From Clostridium_AD estertheticum_D (GTDB taxonomy: Bacteria > Bacillota > Clostridia > Clostridiales > Clostridiaceae), in NCBI RefSeq assembly GCF_018861295.1, contig NZ_JAHLDM010000022.1:1-64000 (forward strand): a stretch of DNA of 64,000 bases, given 5' to 3'. Numbering within the stretch: position 1 is the stretch's first letter; the number at the start of each line of letters is the position of its first letter. Shown piece by piece: positions 17,093 to 26,426 of this stretch. A program made the translations under genes and the position numbers. The notes under the pieces are model-generated. The model was not told the DNA's origin. It saw only the letters and a program-made list of their open reading frames with translations, and made no database searches.

Positions 17093-18646
17093 TTATTTTT
17101 TCGAATTTTTACTTTTAAATATATTCCATACATACATAGTTTCTTCGATTTTAAAAAGGTACGTCAAAACAAAATATAATATACTTCCTATAGCTGCACA
17201 TACAAATAAAATTGTTAAATTCAAAACAAATCCTGACACTAAATTAATTATAAATATTTTTTTCATGAAATATATTATCACGCCCATAATAATAGAAGCT
17301 ATAGATATTTTTCCCACGGTTTTAGCCATAGAACTAAACTGTATTCCTGGAAATTTCTTATTCATCTTAAAAAACAACATTAAAGTAATAACTACAGCTG
17401 ATATTGATGATGATAATGCCAGTCCCGGAACTAACATATGTCTATACAAAACAGCACTTAAAACAACATTTATTACCACACCTACTACACTATATATCAT
17501 CGGAGTTTTAGTATCTTTAGCTGAGTAAAATGCCCTATTTAATATGTCACGTACTCCATAAGCTACCATAGTAGGAGAATATAGTACTAATGCCTCTGAA
17601 ACCAATTTCATGTTACCTACCGTAAATTTTCCTCTTAAATATAGTACGCTAATTAAAGGTTCCCTTAATATTACTATTGCAAGTGCAGCAGGTATCATTA
17701 CTATATTTATGATGTTAATTGATTTAACTAAAGATTTTTTGTATTCCTCATGATTATTTTGAACTATGAATGTAGAGAGTATTGGGTATATTATCATAGA
17801 TACTGCTACAGCAAAAACTTCATAAGTAAGTAAAGTGACCTTATTTGCGCAATCAAGAATTGACGCTGCACCCTCATATAAACCTATTGCAAATGATCTA
17901 TTAATGAATAAATTGAATTGCATTGTTGCAGTACTTATTATTATAGGAATCATTAATATAAACATTTTTCTTAAGTCTTTATCCTTAAAATCAACTTCTA
18001 ATTTATACCTATATCCAAATTTCCTAAATTTGGGTACATTAATTATGAATTGTATAAAGAATGCTAAAACTGTTGTTATTGCAAATCCAGTAAGTCCAAA
18101 TTTATCTACAAATAAACTTAAATAGATTATATATATTAAATTTGCTGCAGCCGCCATGGCCGACGGAATAGAAAATTCCTTATGAGCTTGCAGAGCGCCC
18201 GCAACCACACCTTGAAGAGTTAAAAATAAAACTGATAAAAACATTATTCTAAGTATTTTCACAGTTTGTTTAAATACTATTGGCTCATTAGACAAGTTAT
18301 TAGCAAAATAATACACTATATAATAAGAAAATAATATCCCAATTCCTGTTATTATTACAGTAGCTAACATTGAAGTGTTAGTTACATTATTTACAAAGCT
18401 ATTTCTTTCATTTATATCTTTTGTCTCAATATATTCTGTAAGCACAGGTATTATTGTAGTACTAAGTCCATATCCTAGACTAGTAAAAAGATACACTATT
18501 CCAAAACACCATACATATATGTCTGATGAATGAGAAGTCCCAAATTTAGCAAATATTAAACTATCTCTTACTATACCTAATATTTTCCCAACAATTACAA
18601 ATATCATTACAATCATTGAACTCTTTAAAACTTTATTTTCTTTCAT
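17093..18646 (-). CDS. murJ: MurJ/MviN-type lipid flippase
   Basis: About 517 residues and roughly 14 membrane segments of the MATE-like MOP superfamily, MviN branch. MurJ proteins move lipid II across the membrane. Its position at the 3' end of a polysaccharide locus, with a second Wzx-type flippase at 32369, suggests it may serve a glycan of this locus rather than the main peptidoglycan pathway. ATG 18646 is preferred because GGAG lies six bases before it, while ATG 18658 lacks a ribosome site. Confidence 0.82.
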   Translation of the reverse strand: MKENKVLKSSMIVMIFVIVGKILGIVRDSLIFAKFGTSHSSDIYVWCFGIVYLFTSLGYGLSTTIIPVLTEYIETKDINERNSFVNNVTNTSMLATVIITGIGILFSYYIVYYFANNLSNEPIVFKQTVKILRIMFLSVLFLTLQGVVAGALQAHKEFSIPSAMAAAANLIYIIYLSLFVDKFGLTGFAITTVLAFFIQFIINVPKFRKFGYRYKLEVDFKDKDLRKMFILMIPIIISTATMQFNLFINRSFAIGLYEGAASILDCANKVTLLTYEVFAVAVSMIIYPILSTFIVQNNHEEYKKSLVKSINIINIVMIPAALAIVILREPLISVLYLRGKFTVGNMKLVSEALVLYSPTMVAYGVRDILNRAFYSAKDTKTPMIYSVVGVVINVVLSAVLYRHMLVPGLALSSSISAVVITLMLFFKMNKKFPGIQFSSMAKTVGKISIASIIMGVIIYFMKKIFIINLVSGFVLNLTILFVCAAIGSILYFVLTYLFKIEETMYVWNIFKSKNSKK

Positions 18647-18700
18647 GATACGCTCCATATTTTTGTGAATTTAAGAATTATTATCATCTTCACTGTTAAA

Positions 18701-19798
18701 TCATTTTTTTAATATTTTTTTATAAATTTCATAATATTTTTCCCAAAAATTATCTATAGTGAAATTATTAATAACGATACCATGTAAATTTTCTCCTTTT
18801 ACATTTGAATAATCCTTATCTAAATAGGCCTCTCTCATGGCCATGTAAATATAAACATTATCCTTATCTTTTATTTTATATCCACTATTGTCATCTAATA
18901 TACACTCTAGGTCTCCAACTTGCGTATAAATTAATGGTTTCTTTACAATTCCTGATTCTAATACTGTAAGTGGCGGTGCTCCACCCTCACTTAAAGAAGC
19001 TAGAATACTAACATTAGATGCATTTATGTAGTCTAAAGGATTAAAAACATTTCCTACCATAATAACTTCATTTTCTAATTTTAATTCCTTTATTAAATTT
19101 TTCAGTTCTAAGTCTAACTCTCCACCACCAACTAATAATAATTTCACATCATGAAATTCAAGAATTAATTTTTTAAATGCTAAAATAACTTCTTTATGGT
19201 TTTTTATTGGATGTAATCTTGCTACCATAACATATACAAATTCATTCTCTTTTATTTTCAAACTATTCCTTATATCTTTTGCAGGGATCCCAATGATACA
19301 ATTTTTTATATCTATACCATTGTTTACAACTGAAATTTTTCCTTCTATTTTCTTATCTTCAAGTAAAGACTTCAAGTTATTTGATACACAAATATAATTT
19401 TTAAAACTCTTTAATCCACTAGTACTTAAAGGCGTAAATATAAAATATTTCAGCTTATTGTTAAGAAAATCATATCTAAAATCACTATGAACTACGGCTA
19501 CTGTTGACACATTTAATTTACTTTTTAAAACTAAATGTAATAGGAAAGGTTTGGCTCCATGGAAATTAACTATATTTATTTCATTGTGATTTATGAAGTT
19601 AACAAGCTCCATATTATAAAGCTTCTTACTAAAAAGTTTATAACTAACACCCAGTTCCTTAGCTTTTATATATAACGGGCCTTCTCCAAGACAAGCAATT
19701 ACATTTTCAAATTTTTTATTTGATTTGTCACATATATTTAATACATGTTTTCCACCACCACCATTGTCATTACCAGATATAATATGTAATACTTTAAT
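18701..19798 (-). CDS. GT4 glycosyltransferase with probable ATT start codon
   Basis: The frame is open to 19798 and encodes 365 residues with a complete GT-B fold. The N-terminus reads IKVLHIISGNDNGGGGKH, the normal first Rossmann strand of GT4 enzymes, and the C-terminal donor domain has EGGAPPLTVLESG. No ATG, GTG or TTG occurs between the upstream in-frame stop and this strand. ATT at 19796-19798 lies five bases after a strong GGGAGGGG ribosome site, exactly where ATG is expected. Starting at the first internal ATG (19612) would delete 62 residues of the fold. It could be a rare ATT initiation or an ATG-to-ATT mutation. Donor and acceptor sugars are unknown. Confidence 0.8.
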   Translation of the reverse strand: MKVLHIISGNDNGGGGKHVLNICDKSNKKFENVIACLGEGPLYIKAKELGVSYKLFSKKLYNMELVNFINHNEINIVNFHGAKPFLLHLVLKSKLNVSTVAVVHSDFRYDFLNNKLKYFIFTPLSTSGLKSFKNYICVSNNLKSLLEDKKIEGKISVVNNGIDIKNCIIGIPAKDIRNSLKIKENEFVYVMVARLHPIKNHKEVILAFKKLILEFHDVKLLLVGGGELDLELKNLIKELKLENEVIMVGNVFNPLDYINASNVSILASLSEGGAPPLTVLESGIVKKPLIYTQVGDLECILDDNSGYKIKDKDNVYIYMAMREAYLDKDYSNVKGENLHGIVINNFTIDNFWEKYYEIYKKILKK

Positions 19799-19835
19799 GT
19801 TTACCCCTCCCTTTACTCATCTAAAAAAACAATAA

Positions 19836-20555
19836 TTACTCCTGTTTGTTTTTATATTTTATTACCATCATAATAAATTTTGGTATAGATGCTAATCTTT
19901 TAATCCTAAATGGCTCTTTTATTACTCTATATAACCATTCCATTCCTAAGTTTATCATCCATTTAGGTGCGCGTTTAACCTTACCCGCAATATTATCAAA
20001 ACTTCCCCCAACTCCCATAAATATTTTGCAAGGAAGCCTGTCCATGTATTTTGTTATAAATAATTCTTGCCTTGGACATCCCATTGCAACAAATAATACT
20101 TTAGGTTTTACGGCTTCTATTTCTTTTAATATATCTTCACAATTATCTAATTCAAAATATCCATCATGGCTACCAAGTATATTCAATTTATGATATTTAG
20201 TTCGTAAATTTATATTACACATATCAACTGTCTCTTTTGTTGATCCTAAGAGATATATTCCTTCATTATCTTTTTCACATTTTTTAACTATATTATCCAT
20301 GACTTCTATACCTGCAATCTTTTCTTTGACAGGATTTCCTACAATTTTAGAACATATAACTGTTCCAATTCCATCTGGAATAATAATTGAATTTTCACTT
20401 ATAAAATTATGCAGCAAAACAGTATTTTCAAGTCCACTAAGGAGAACTTCTGGATTTCCTGAAATAATATGTACCTTTTCAAAATTGTCTATAGCTTCAA
20501 GTAAAGCTCCCATATTATCATTAAAAATTTTATATTGTAAAATTTTCGTTATCAT
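19836..20555 (-). CDS. WecG/TagA/CpsF-family glycosyltransferase
   Basis: 239 residues of the GT26 family. The block VHIISGNPEVLL, the PDGIG segment and the C-terminal APKWMINLGMEWLYRVIKEPFR are characteristic. Members add N-acetylmannosamine (TagA) or its uronic acid (WecG) to lipid-linked GlcNAc. A UDP-GlcNAc 2-epimerase gene at 23941 could supply UDP-ManNAc. The start ATG 20555 follows TTGGAGGAA; an ATG twelve codons upstream has no ribosome site. Confidence 0.85.
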   Translation of the reverse strand: MITKILQYKIFNDNMGALLEAIDNFEKVHIISGNPEVLLSGLENTVLLHNFISENSIIIPDGIGTVICSKIVGNPVKEKIAGIEVMDNIVKKCEKDNEGIYLLGSTKETVDMCNINLRTKYHKLNILGSHDGYFELDNCEDILKEIEAVKPKVLFVAMGCPRQELFITKYMDRLPCKIFMGVGGSFDNIAGKVKRAPKWMINLGMEWLYRVIKEPFRIKRLASIPKFIMMVIKYKNKQE

Positions 20556-20609
20556 AAATTCCTCCAAACAACCTACCTCTAGCAGATTCAATATTAAATT
20601 AGTTTAGTT

Positions 20610-20635
20610 TAGTAACTCACTAATGTGAGTTACTA
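20610..20635 (-). terminator. Hairpin overlapping the stop of the phosphoglycosyl transferase gene
   Basis: Perfect 11-bp arms (20610-20620 and 20625-20635) with a four-base loop include the stop codon of the upstream gene. The following minus-strand sequence is AT-rich but has no strong T run, so it may be a partial terminator. Confidence 0.55.
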
Positions 20636-21289
20636 AAATGCACCATCTTTCTTAAATACAGACACCACGGTTAATAAGATTATTTTTATATCTAATATAA
20701 CTGAAAAGTCCTTAATATAATTAAGATCATAAGCAACCGTTTTTCCTAGTTCTATTTCTCCTCTTCCACTAATTTGTGCAAGTCCTGTTATTCCTGGCAA
20801 AACTAAAAGCCTTTGATGATAACTTTCCGGATAATACTTAACTACTTCTGGTATTTCAGGTCTAGGTCCTACAAGACTCATATTGCCAAACAAAACATTA
20901 AAAAGTTGAGGTATCTCATCTAAACTACTACGTCTCAAAAAATTACCTACCTTAGTTACCCTACTGTCTGACCTACTTTGAAATACAAAATTTTCAAGAT
21001 CATCTGGATTAATATCAAGTTTTCTTTTACTCTCAGCTTGAACTATCATGGTTCGAAATTTATAGATAGTAAAGTTTTCACCATCTTTACCAACTCTAAT
21101 TTGCCTAAATATAGTTCCACCTTTTGAGTCTATTTTAATAGCGATAATGATAATTAAATATATAGGTGATAATATAATTATCCCTATTAAAGATAATATA
21201 ATGTCCATTAATCTTTTAAGTGCAAATTGAAATTTTTTATTTTCGATGTGTGTTTTCTTATCTATAGTTATCATTTTACTTTTATTCAC
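20633..21289 (-). CDS. Initiating undecaprenyl-phosphate sugar phosphotransferase
   Basis: 218 residues of the monotopic phosphoglycosyl transferase family (WcaJ/WbaP C-terminal type). A hydrophobic helix at about 25-50 precedes the catalytic domain. The blocks YKFRTM, SSLDEIPQLFNVLFGNMSLV and GPRPE are all present. It attaches the first sugar-phosphate to the lipid carrier and so starts repeat-unit assembly in this locus. The start is GTG 21289, six bases after AGGGG. The next gene downstream, a WecG/TagA-type transferase, would add the second sugar. Confidence 0.9.
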   Translation of the reverse strand: MNKSKMITIDKKTHIENKKFQFALKRLMDIILSLIGIIILSPIYLIIIIAIKIDSKGGTIFRQIRVGKDGENFTIYKFRTMIVQAESKRKLDINPDDLENFVFQSRSDSRVTKVGNFLRRSSLDEIPQLFNVLFGNMSLVGPRPEIPEVVKYYPESYHQRLLVLPGITGLAQISGRGEIELGKTVAYDLNYIKDFSVILDIKIILLTVVSVFKKDGAF

Positions 21290-21359
21290 CTTATACCCCT
21301 ACCTTCTCATGAATATTTAAATACTTTTCATTTATAATTTTCTTAATAATTCGTATATT

Positions 21360-22604
21360 TTAATTAATTTCTGATGAATTTAATAAACTTTCAGCTGTAG
21401 CTATTAAAAACCAAAAATATGTTGTAGCCATAGGTACAAAAAATAAATTATCAACTATATTCATAAAATAAAACGCAATCATTGATGCAAATGCTCCCAT
21501 ATAAAAGGCTTTTATAAATTTATCATTTGTTATAGTAAATAGTTTCTTCACTCTAATAAGCGATGTCACTAAAACTGCTAAAAAAGACACTATTCCTACT
21601 ATCCCCAATTCACTTTCAACTTTCAAATAAGAATTATGAGCAGGATATCTTTTGTAAGCATTATAACTTAAACCCTTATATTTACTAACATATTCATTAT
21701 ATCTACTTATATAATTACCATTACCAACTCCGAGAATCGGATGATCTTTAATCATCATTAGTGCCGTTTTCCACAATTTAATTCTAGATTCATTTTGCGC
21801 TGTATTTTGTAAATCTCTTACTCTGTCAAGAACCGATGGCATAAATAAAGTTAAAATTCCTATACCACCAAAAGCTATAATTAATTTATAACTGTAAATT
21901 ATACATAATACTACTGCACCTATACAAACTCCTACTTGTGCACTCCTAGAATAAGTCATTATTATATTTACAAATAATAAAATAGATATTATCCCATACA
22001 TGCTCTTAATCTTTTTGTTTTTCTCATAAATAGTAAGCATTACTACTGGAAATATAATTAAAATAAGAAAGGCAGCGTAGGCATTAGGATTAAACATTGT
22101 CGTAGCAATTCTAACCACTCTGTATCCTGGATACTGTTCTACAAACTTTTTATCTAATCCTATTATTGTGAAATGTTGGATTATACCAAAAATGCTCAAA
22201 AGCCCTGCTGTGAATATATAACATTTCAATAAATTCTTCACTAATTTTTTAGTATTAAATTCATACTTAATTACAAAAAATATAAATACATAAGTTAAAA
22301 ACCTTGCGCTTTCTTTTAATGCTAATGGTTTTTCTAATGCATAGGAAGTTGATAATAACATTATTCCAAGTAATATTATTATGCAAATGCTTAAAGTACT
22401 ACTAAATAAATCTCTAATACCATAAAGGAACCTTTCACGTGTAGTCTTCTCAATAATTAACTTTATCAAATATACAAATACGACTATACCTAATAAGATA
22501 TCTGACACAGGTATTCCTTTAAAATTTGTTCCTTCCTGAATCAAAGGCATTATTACTATATACACACACATTAAAAAATATAAAATACTATACTTGTTTT
22601 TCAT
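21360..22604 (-). CDS. O-antigen ligase/polymerase family membrane protein
   Basis: 414 residues with about ten to twelve membrane segments and the Wzy_C/O-antigen ligase signature region (MIKDHPILGVGNGNY followed by PAHNSYLKVESELGIVG). Such proteins polymerise repeat units or transfer glycans to an acceptor. A second protein of this family is encoded at 26427, so one may be the polymerase and the other a ligase. An AGAGGTG ribosome site precedes the ATG. Confidence 0.82.
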   Translation of the reverse strand: MKNKYSILYFLMCVYIVIMPLIQEGTNFKGIPVSDILLGIVVFVYLIKLIIEKTTRERFLYGIRDLFSSTLSICIIILLGIMLLSTSYALEKPLALKESARFLTYVFIFFVIKYEFNTKKLVKNLLKCYIFTAGLLSIFGIIQHFTIIGLDKKFVEQYPGYRVVRIATTMFNPNAYAAFLILIIFPVVMLTIYEKNKKIKSMYGIISILLFVNIIMTYSRSAQVGVCIGAVVLCIIYSYKLIIAFGGIGILTLFMPSVLDRVRDLQNTAQNESRIKLWKTALMMIKDHPILGVGNGNYISRYNEYVSKYKGLSYNAYKRYPAHNSYLKVESELGIVGIVSFLAVLVTSLIRVKKLFTITNDKFIKAFYMGAFASMIAFYFMNIVDNLFFVPMATTYFWFLIATAESLLNSSEIN

Positions 22605-22648
22605 TATTTACACCTCTTTATACAATAATAATATCATTTTTACATAAT

Positions 22649-22694
22649 CAGTCCCTCACTTTCAAAGACGCTTCAATTTGTAAGTGAGGGACTG
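22649..22694 (-). other. 13-bp stem-loop between two glycan genes
   Basis: Perfect 13-bp GC-containing arms (22649-22661 and 22682-22694) with a 20-base loop lie between the stop of the WbuB-like transferase and the start of the polymerase gene. No T run follows on either strand. It may slow read-through or protect mRNA. Confidence 0.6.
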
Positions 22695-22710
22695 CAACTT
22701 ATTATGATTT

Positions 22711-23928
22711 TTATAAATTCACCAATATTTTTTCAAGTTTTCTTGTTATATTTTCTCTAGCATAATTTTCCATAACATAAGCTCTGCCATTTTCACCCAA
22801 TTCATTTCTAAGTTCTATATCATTATATAACTTTAACACTGCTTCTGCAATTTCTTTTGAATTTTCAGGTTCCACAACTATTCCTGCATTTGCATTATTT
22901 ATTAGCTTTGCAGCTTCTCCCTGTACAGGAAGAATAATTGGTATCTCTGAGGCCAATGTTTCAAACATTTTTGAAGGTAGTGCACCTTTAAACAGCTCTA
23001 ATTTCTTTAAAGGAATTATTGCGGCGTCCATAGATGATACTATTTTAGGCATATTAGTTTTTGGCTGAAGAGGTAAAAATGTAACATTTGTTAATTCTTT
23101 TTCTTTAACCAAATTTATAAGATCCTGTTTTTCTGGACCATCACCAACAAAAATAAATTGAATGTTTTCTTCATCTTTTACTATCTCCGCTGCATTTATT
23201 ATAACTTCAAGTCCTTGTGCAATACCATGAATACCAGCATAACATAATGCAAACTTATTTTCTATTCCAATTTCACGTCTAAAGTCTTCATCCCTATTTT
23301 CTTTCTTAAATAACTCTGTATCCACTCCATTAGTTAAAAGGTGTATTTTATTTTTATCGAAGCCTCTATTAACTATGTCATCAACTATTCCTTGTGTTTG
23401 ACATGTAACAGCTGCAGCCCTTCTATAACAGAATTCTTCTAGCCATACAGACATTTTTATGAACAATTTATTATGAAGCACACCTAATTTTATAGCTGAT
23501 TCTGGCCATAAATCAGATATGTTAAAAATAAATTTAGCTCCTTTAAGCTTAGCTAATACGAACCCTGAAAATCCAAGGAACAATGGTGGAGACTCTGTTA
23601 TTATTACATCCTGTTTATCTATATGTTTAGCGCCACTAAGTACTGATGAAAAAGTAAAAGATAGATAATTCCTTAATCTTTTAGTAAACTGCTTGGATTT
23701 CGTAGCATAAATACTAGTTCTAACTATCTTTATACCCTCTATTTCTTCGATAACAACTCCACGATCTTTGTACTCATCAAAGATTTCTCCCCTAGGGTAG
23801 TTAGGTAAAGCTGTTAATATTGTAACTTCATGACCAAATTCTTTTAATTTCTTAGCAAACTCAAAAATTCTATTTTGAGGTGCCCCAACTTCTGGAGGAC
23901 AATATTGTGTTAAAAATAAAATACGCAT
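22711..23928 (-). CDS. GT4 glycosyltransferase, WbuB-like
   Basis: 405 residues with GT-B fold. The N-terminus FLTQYCPPEVGAPQNRIFEF and the middle block ITESPPLFLGFSG with DLWPESA are typical of the WbuB/WcaI branch of GT4, whose known members transfer N-acetyl-fucosamine or related amino sugars. The donor-site region reads GALPSKMFETLASEIP. AGAGGTGG precedes the ATG. It is 12 bases downstream of the UDP-GlcNAc 2-epimerase gene. Confidence 0.83.
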   Translation of the reverse strand: MRILFLTQYCPPEVGAPQNRIFEFAKKLKEFGHEVTILTALPNYPRGEIFDEYKDRGVVIEEIEGIKIVRTSIYATKSKQFTKRLRNYLSFTFSSVLSGAKHIDKQDVIITESPPLFLGFSGFVLAKLKGAKFIFNISDLWPESAIKLGVLHNKLFIKMSVWLEEFCYRRAAAVTCQTQGIVDDIVNRGFDKNKIHLLTNGVDTELFKKENRDEDFRREIGIENKFALCYAGIHGIAQGLEVIINAAEIVKDEENIQFIFVGDGPEKQDLINLVKEKELTNVTFLPLQPKTNMPKIVSSMDAAIIPLKKLELFKGALPSKMFETLASEIPIILPVQGEAAKLINNANAGIVVEPENSKEIAEAVLKLYNDIELRNELGENGRAYVMENYARENITRKLEKILVNL

Positions 23929-23940
23929 TTTCCACCTCTA

Positions 23941-24993
23941 TTATTTGTTTATGATTTCTAAAATTTTCTCTGCAGCGTGACCATCACCAAAAATATTTTG
24001 TTGAACTTTATTTGGTTTAAAATTGATTATACCATCTAATATTTTCGCCTTATTAGTTCCAACAACAATATTCCAGCCATTTTCTACTGTTTCTACCCAT
24101 TCGGTTTCATCTCTCATAGTAATGCAAGGCTTATTCATGAAGAAAGCTTCCTTCTGAACTCCACCACTATCTGTAATAATCTTTCTACAGTTCATTTCTA
24201 AACTTATCATCTCTAAGTACCCAACTGGATCTATTATCTTTATATTTTTGTTAAATGATAAATTATAATCGTCCATATACTTTTTAGTCCTTGGATGTAA
24301 TGGCAATATTACTTGCTGACCACTTTCATTTAATGCTTCAATTATATTTCTTAACCTATTTATATCATTGGTATTTTCTGCTCTATGAATAGTCGCTAAT
24401 ATAAATTCTTCCTGCTTTAAGTTCAGCTCTTTCATAATCTTTGATTTTTCTTTTGAAAGTTTTGAAAAATTAAGCGTTGCATCATACATTACATCTCCTA
24501 CATTATAAACACCACTCGTAACTCCTTCGTTACTAAGGTTTTTAATAGCTGAAGCCGTAGGTACAAATAAATATTTTGATATATGGTCAGTTAAAATTCT
24601 ATTTTGCTCTTCTGGCATAGTCATATTAAAGCTTCTAAGTCCAGCTTCTATATGAGCTACTGGAATAAGTAATTTACTTGCACAAAGTGCACCAGCTAAA
24701 GTTGAATTCGTATCCCCATAAACCAAAACCATATCTGGTTTTTCCTTTTCATAAAGTTCTTCAAGTTCTATTAACATATTTCCTGTTTGCTTGCCATGTC
24801 CACCTGAACCTACTCCTAAATTATAATCAGGTTTAGGTATATTAAGTTCCTCAAAAAAGATTTTCGACATATTTTCATCATAATGTTGGCCTGTATGCAC
24901 TAAAATTTCCTCATGCTCTTTTCTGATAACATTAGATACTGCAGCTGCTTTTATAAACTGTGGTCTTGCTCCTACTACTGTTAATATTTTCAT
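23941..24993 (-). CDS. wecB: UDP-N-acetylglucosamine 2-epimerase (non-hydrolysing)
   Basis: 350 residues from ATG 24993, with GGAG shortly upstream; ATG 25008 would swallow that ribosome site. VVGARPQFIKAAAVS at the N-terminus, HTGQHYDENMS, HIEAGLRS and ITDSGGVQKEAF match the WecB/MnaA family. The product UDP-ManNAc would supply the WecG/TagA-like transferase at 19836. A WbpI-type role with the WbpA/B/D-like genes at 41875-45247 is the alternative. Confidence 0.87.
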   Translation of the reverse strand: MKILTVVGARPQFIKAAAVSNVIRKEHEEILVHTGQHYDENMSKIFFEELNIPKPDYNLGVGSGGHGKQTGNMLIELEELYEKEKPDMVLVYGDTNSTLAGALCASKLLIPVAHIEAGLRSFNMTMPEEQNRILTDHISKYLFVPTASAIKNLSNEGVTSGVYNVGDVMYDATLNFSKLSKEKSKIMKELNLKQEEFILATIHRAENTNDINRLRNIIEALNESGQQVILPLHPRTKKYMDDYNLSFNKNIKIIDPVGYLEMISLEMNCRKIITDSGGVQKEAFFMNKPCITMRDETEWVETVENGWNIVVGTNKAKILDGIINFKPNKVQQNIFGDGHAAEKILEIINK

Positions 24994-25064
24994 ATATACT
25001 CCTACCATTCACCAAAGTTTTTCTTTGATAAAATTAGGATTTACACTTCCTTCCACAACATTTT

Positions 25065-26399
25065 CTATAAACTTTCAATAATATTAATTAAATCGCGAGT
25101 TAAATTTTCCCTACTGTACTCACTAACTTTTTCCCAATTAACATCTGTTTTTTTCTGCATACCCTTCCAAATACTATAAGATTTGTATATAGCTACTTCA
25201 ATTTCATCCACTTTTTCAGGATGACAACAAAAACCTGTATTTGTACTTAGTATTAAACCTCTAGCAACCCCTGGAGGCACAATACCTACGATATCGCGTC
25301 CACTCCTTATGTATTCAAAAAGCTTACCTGTATATATTCCATCGCTACCCTCGCCAGCTTCAATAATTAAAAGTGTTGCAGTAGACTCTTCTAATTTCTT
25401 TAAACTTTCTTTATGTGGCAGATATGATATAAATTCAATAATATTATCATATTTAGCAATAAAAAATCGTATATCCTCTTGGGCATCTTTTCCTATTTGT
25501 CCAACAAATCTAATTGTAAGTTCATCCTGCTTTATCTTTTTTTCCATTATCAACTTATCTATAGCTATCAAGAAATTCTTAGGTGATCTCTTACCATATA
25601 AAGTACCATTATGAGTTATAATATATTTTTTTGCCACCAAATTCATGTTAAAATCAGCAAAATCTTCTTCGTCATATCCATTAGTAATAACCTTAAATTT
25701 ATCTACTGACTCATCTTTATATCTATAAGCAAACTCATCTATTATAGGTTTACTTACAGATATTACACAATCAGCCTTTTCTATTACCATTTTCTCCATC
25801 TTTTCATTTTTTATTTTAGCATATGTCGAATAATTTACAAATGGATTAGCTACCCACTGATCACGAAAATCTGCAATCCATGGTAGATTAGATTTTTGTT
25901 TCAATTCATATGCAATTAAATGTCCAGTATATGGTGCTGATGTAGAATATATTATATCAATTTTCTCATCCTTAATTATTTTAAGACCTACCTTGACCGC
26001 ATCTTTTTTCCAGGATATTTTATCATCAGGTATATACATATTTCTGTACATATTTAATAAATGTTTTTTTACTTTTCTCTTAATTCTAGATTTCAATGTA
26101 GTCTCAGGCGCTTTTTTTGTAATATTTTCTTTATTATCTATTTTAACATCAGTTACTTTTCTATTGAGAATAGAATTAACAATAAATTTTTCTTTTTGAA
26201 TAGCCCTAAATACTTTTATTCCATCAGTTGCTTCAAGTTTTAAAGATTCATCTTTTATAGTTCCCTTTTCATTATTTACAGTAAGTACAAATACATTATA
26301 GCCAAATTTCTTTAGAAACTTAGCAAATTTTAATGTTCTCTGAACTCCTGCACCACCAAGTGGCGGATAAAAATAAGCAACAATTAGTATATTTTTCAT
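25065..26399 (-). CDS. GT4-like glycosyltransferase
   Basis: 444 residues, GT-B fold, opening with ILIVAYFYPPLGGAGVQRTL, a common GT4 start. The sequence WIADFRDQW and the donor-domain GEGSDGIYTGKLFEYIRSGR support the assignment. An insertion rich in lysine lies at about 80-115. A GAGGGG ribosome site precedes the ATG. Sugar specificity is unknown. Confidence 0.8.
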   Translation of the reverse strand: MKNILIVAYFYPPLGGAGVQRTLKFAKFLKKFGYNVFVLTVNNEKGTIKDESLKLEATDGIKVFRAIQKEKFIVNSILNRKVTDVKIDNKENITKKAPETTLKSRIKRKVKKHLLNMYRNMYIPDDKISWKKDAVKVGLKIIKDEKIDIIYSTSAPYTGHLIAYELKQKSNLPWIADFRDQWVANPFVNYSTYAKIKNEKMEKMVIEKADCVISVSKPIIDEFAYRYKDESVDKFKVITNGYDEEDFADFNMNLVAKKYIITHNGTLYGKRSPKNFLIAIDKLIMEKKIKQDELTIRFVGQIGKDAQEDIRFFIAKYDNIIEFISYLPHKESLKKLEESTATLLIIEAGEGSDGIYTGKLFEYIRSGRDIVGIVPPGVARGLILSTNTGFCCHPEKVDEIEVAIYKSYSIWKGMQKKTDVNWEKVSEYSRENLTRDLINIIESL

Positions 26400-26426
26400 T
26401 ACAAACCCCTCACACTATTCTAAATC

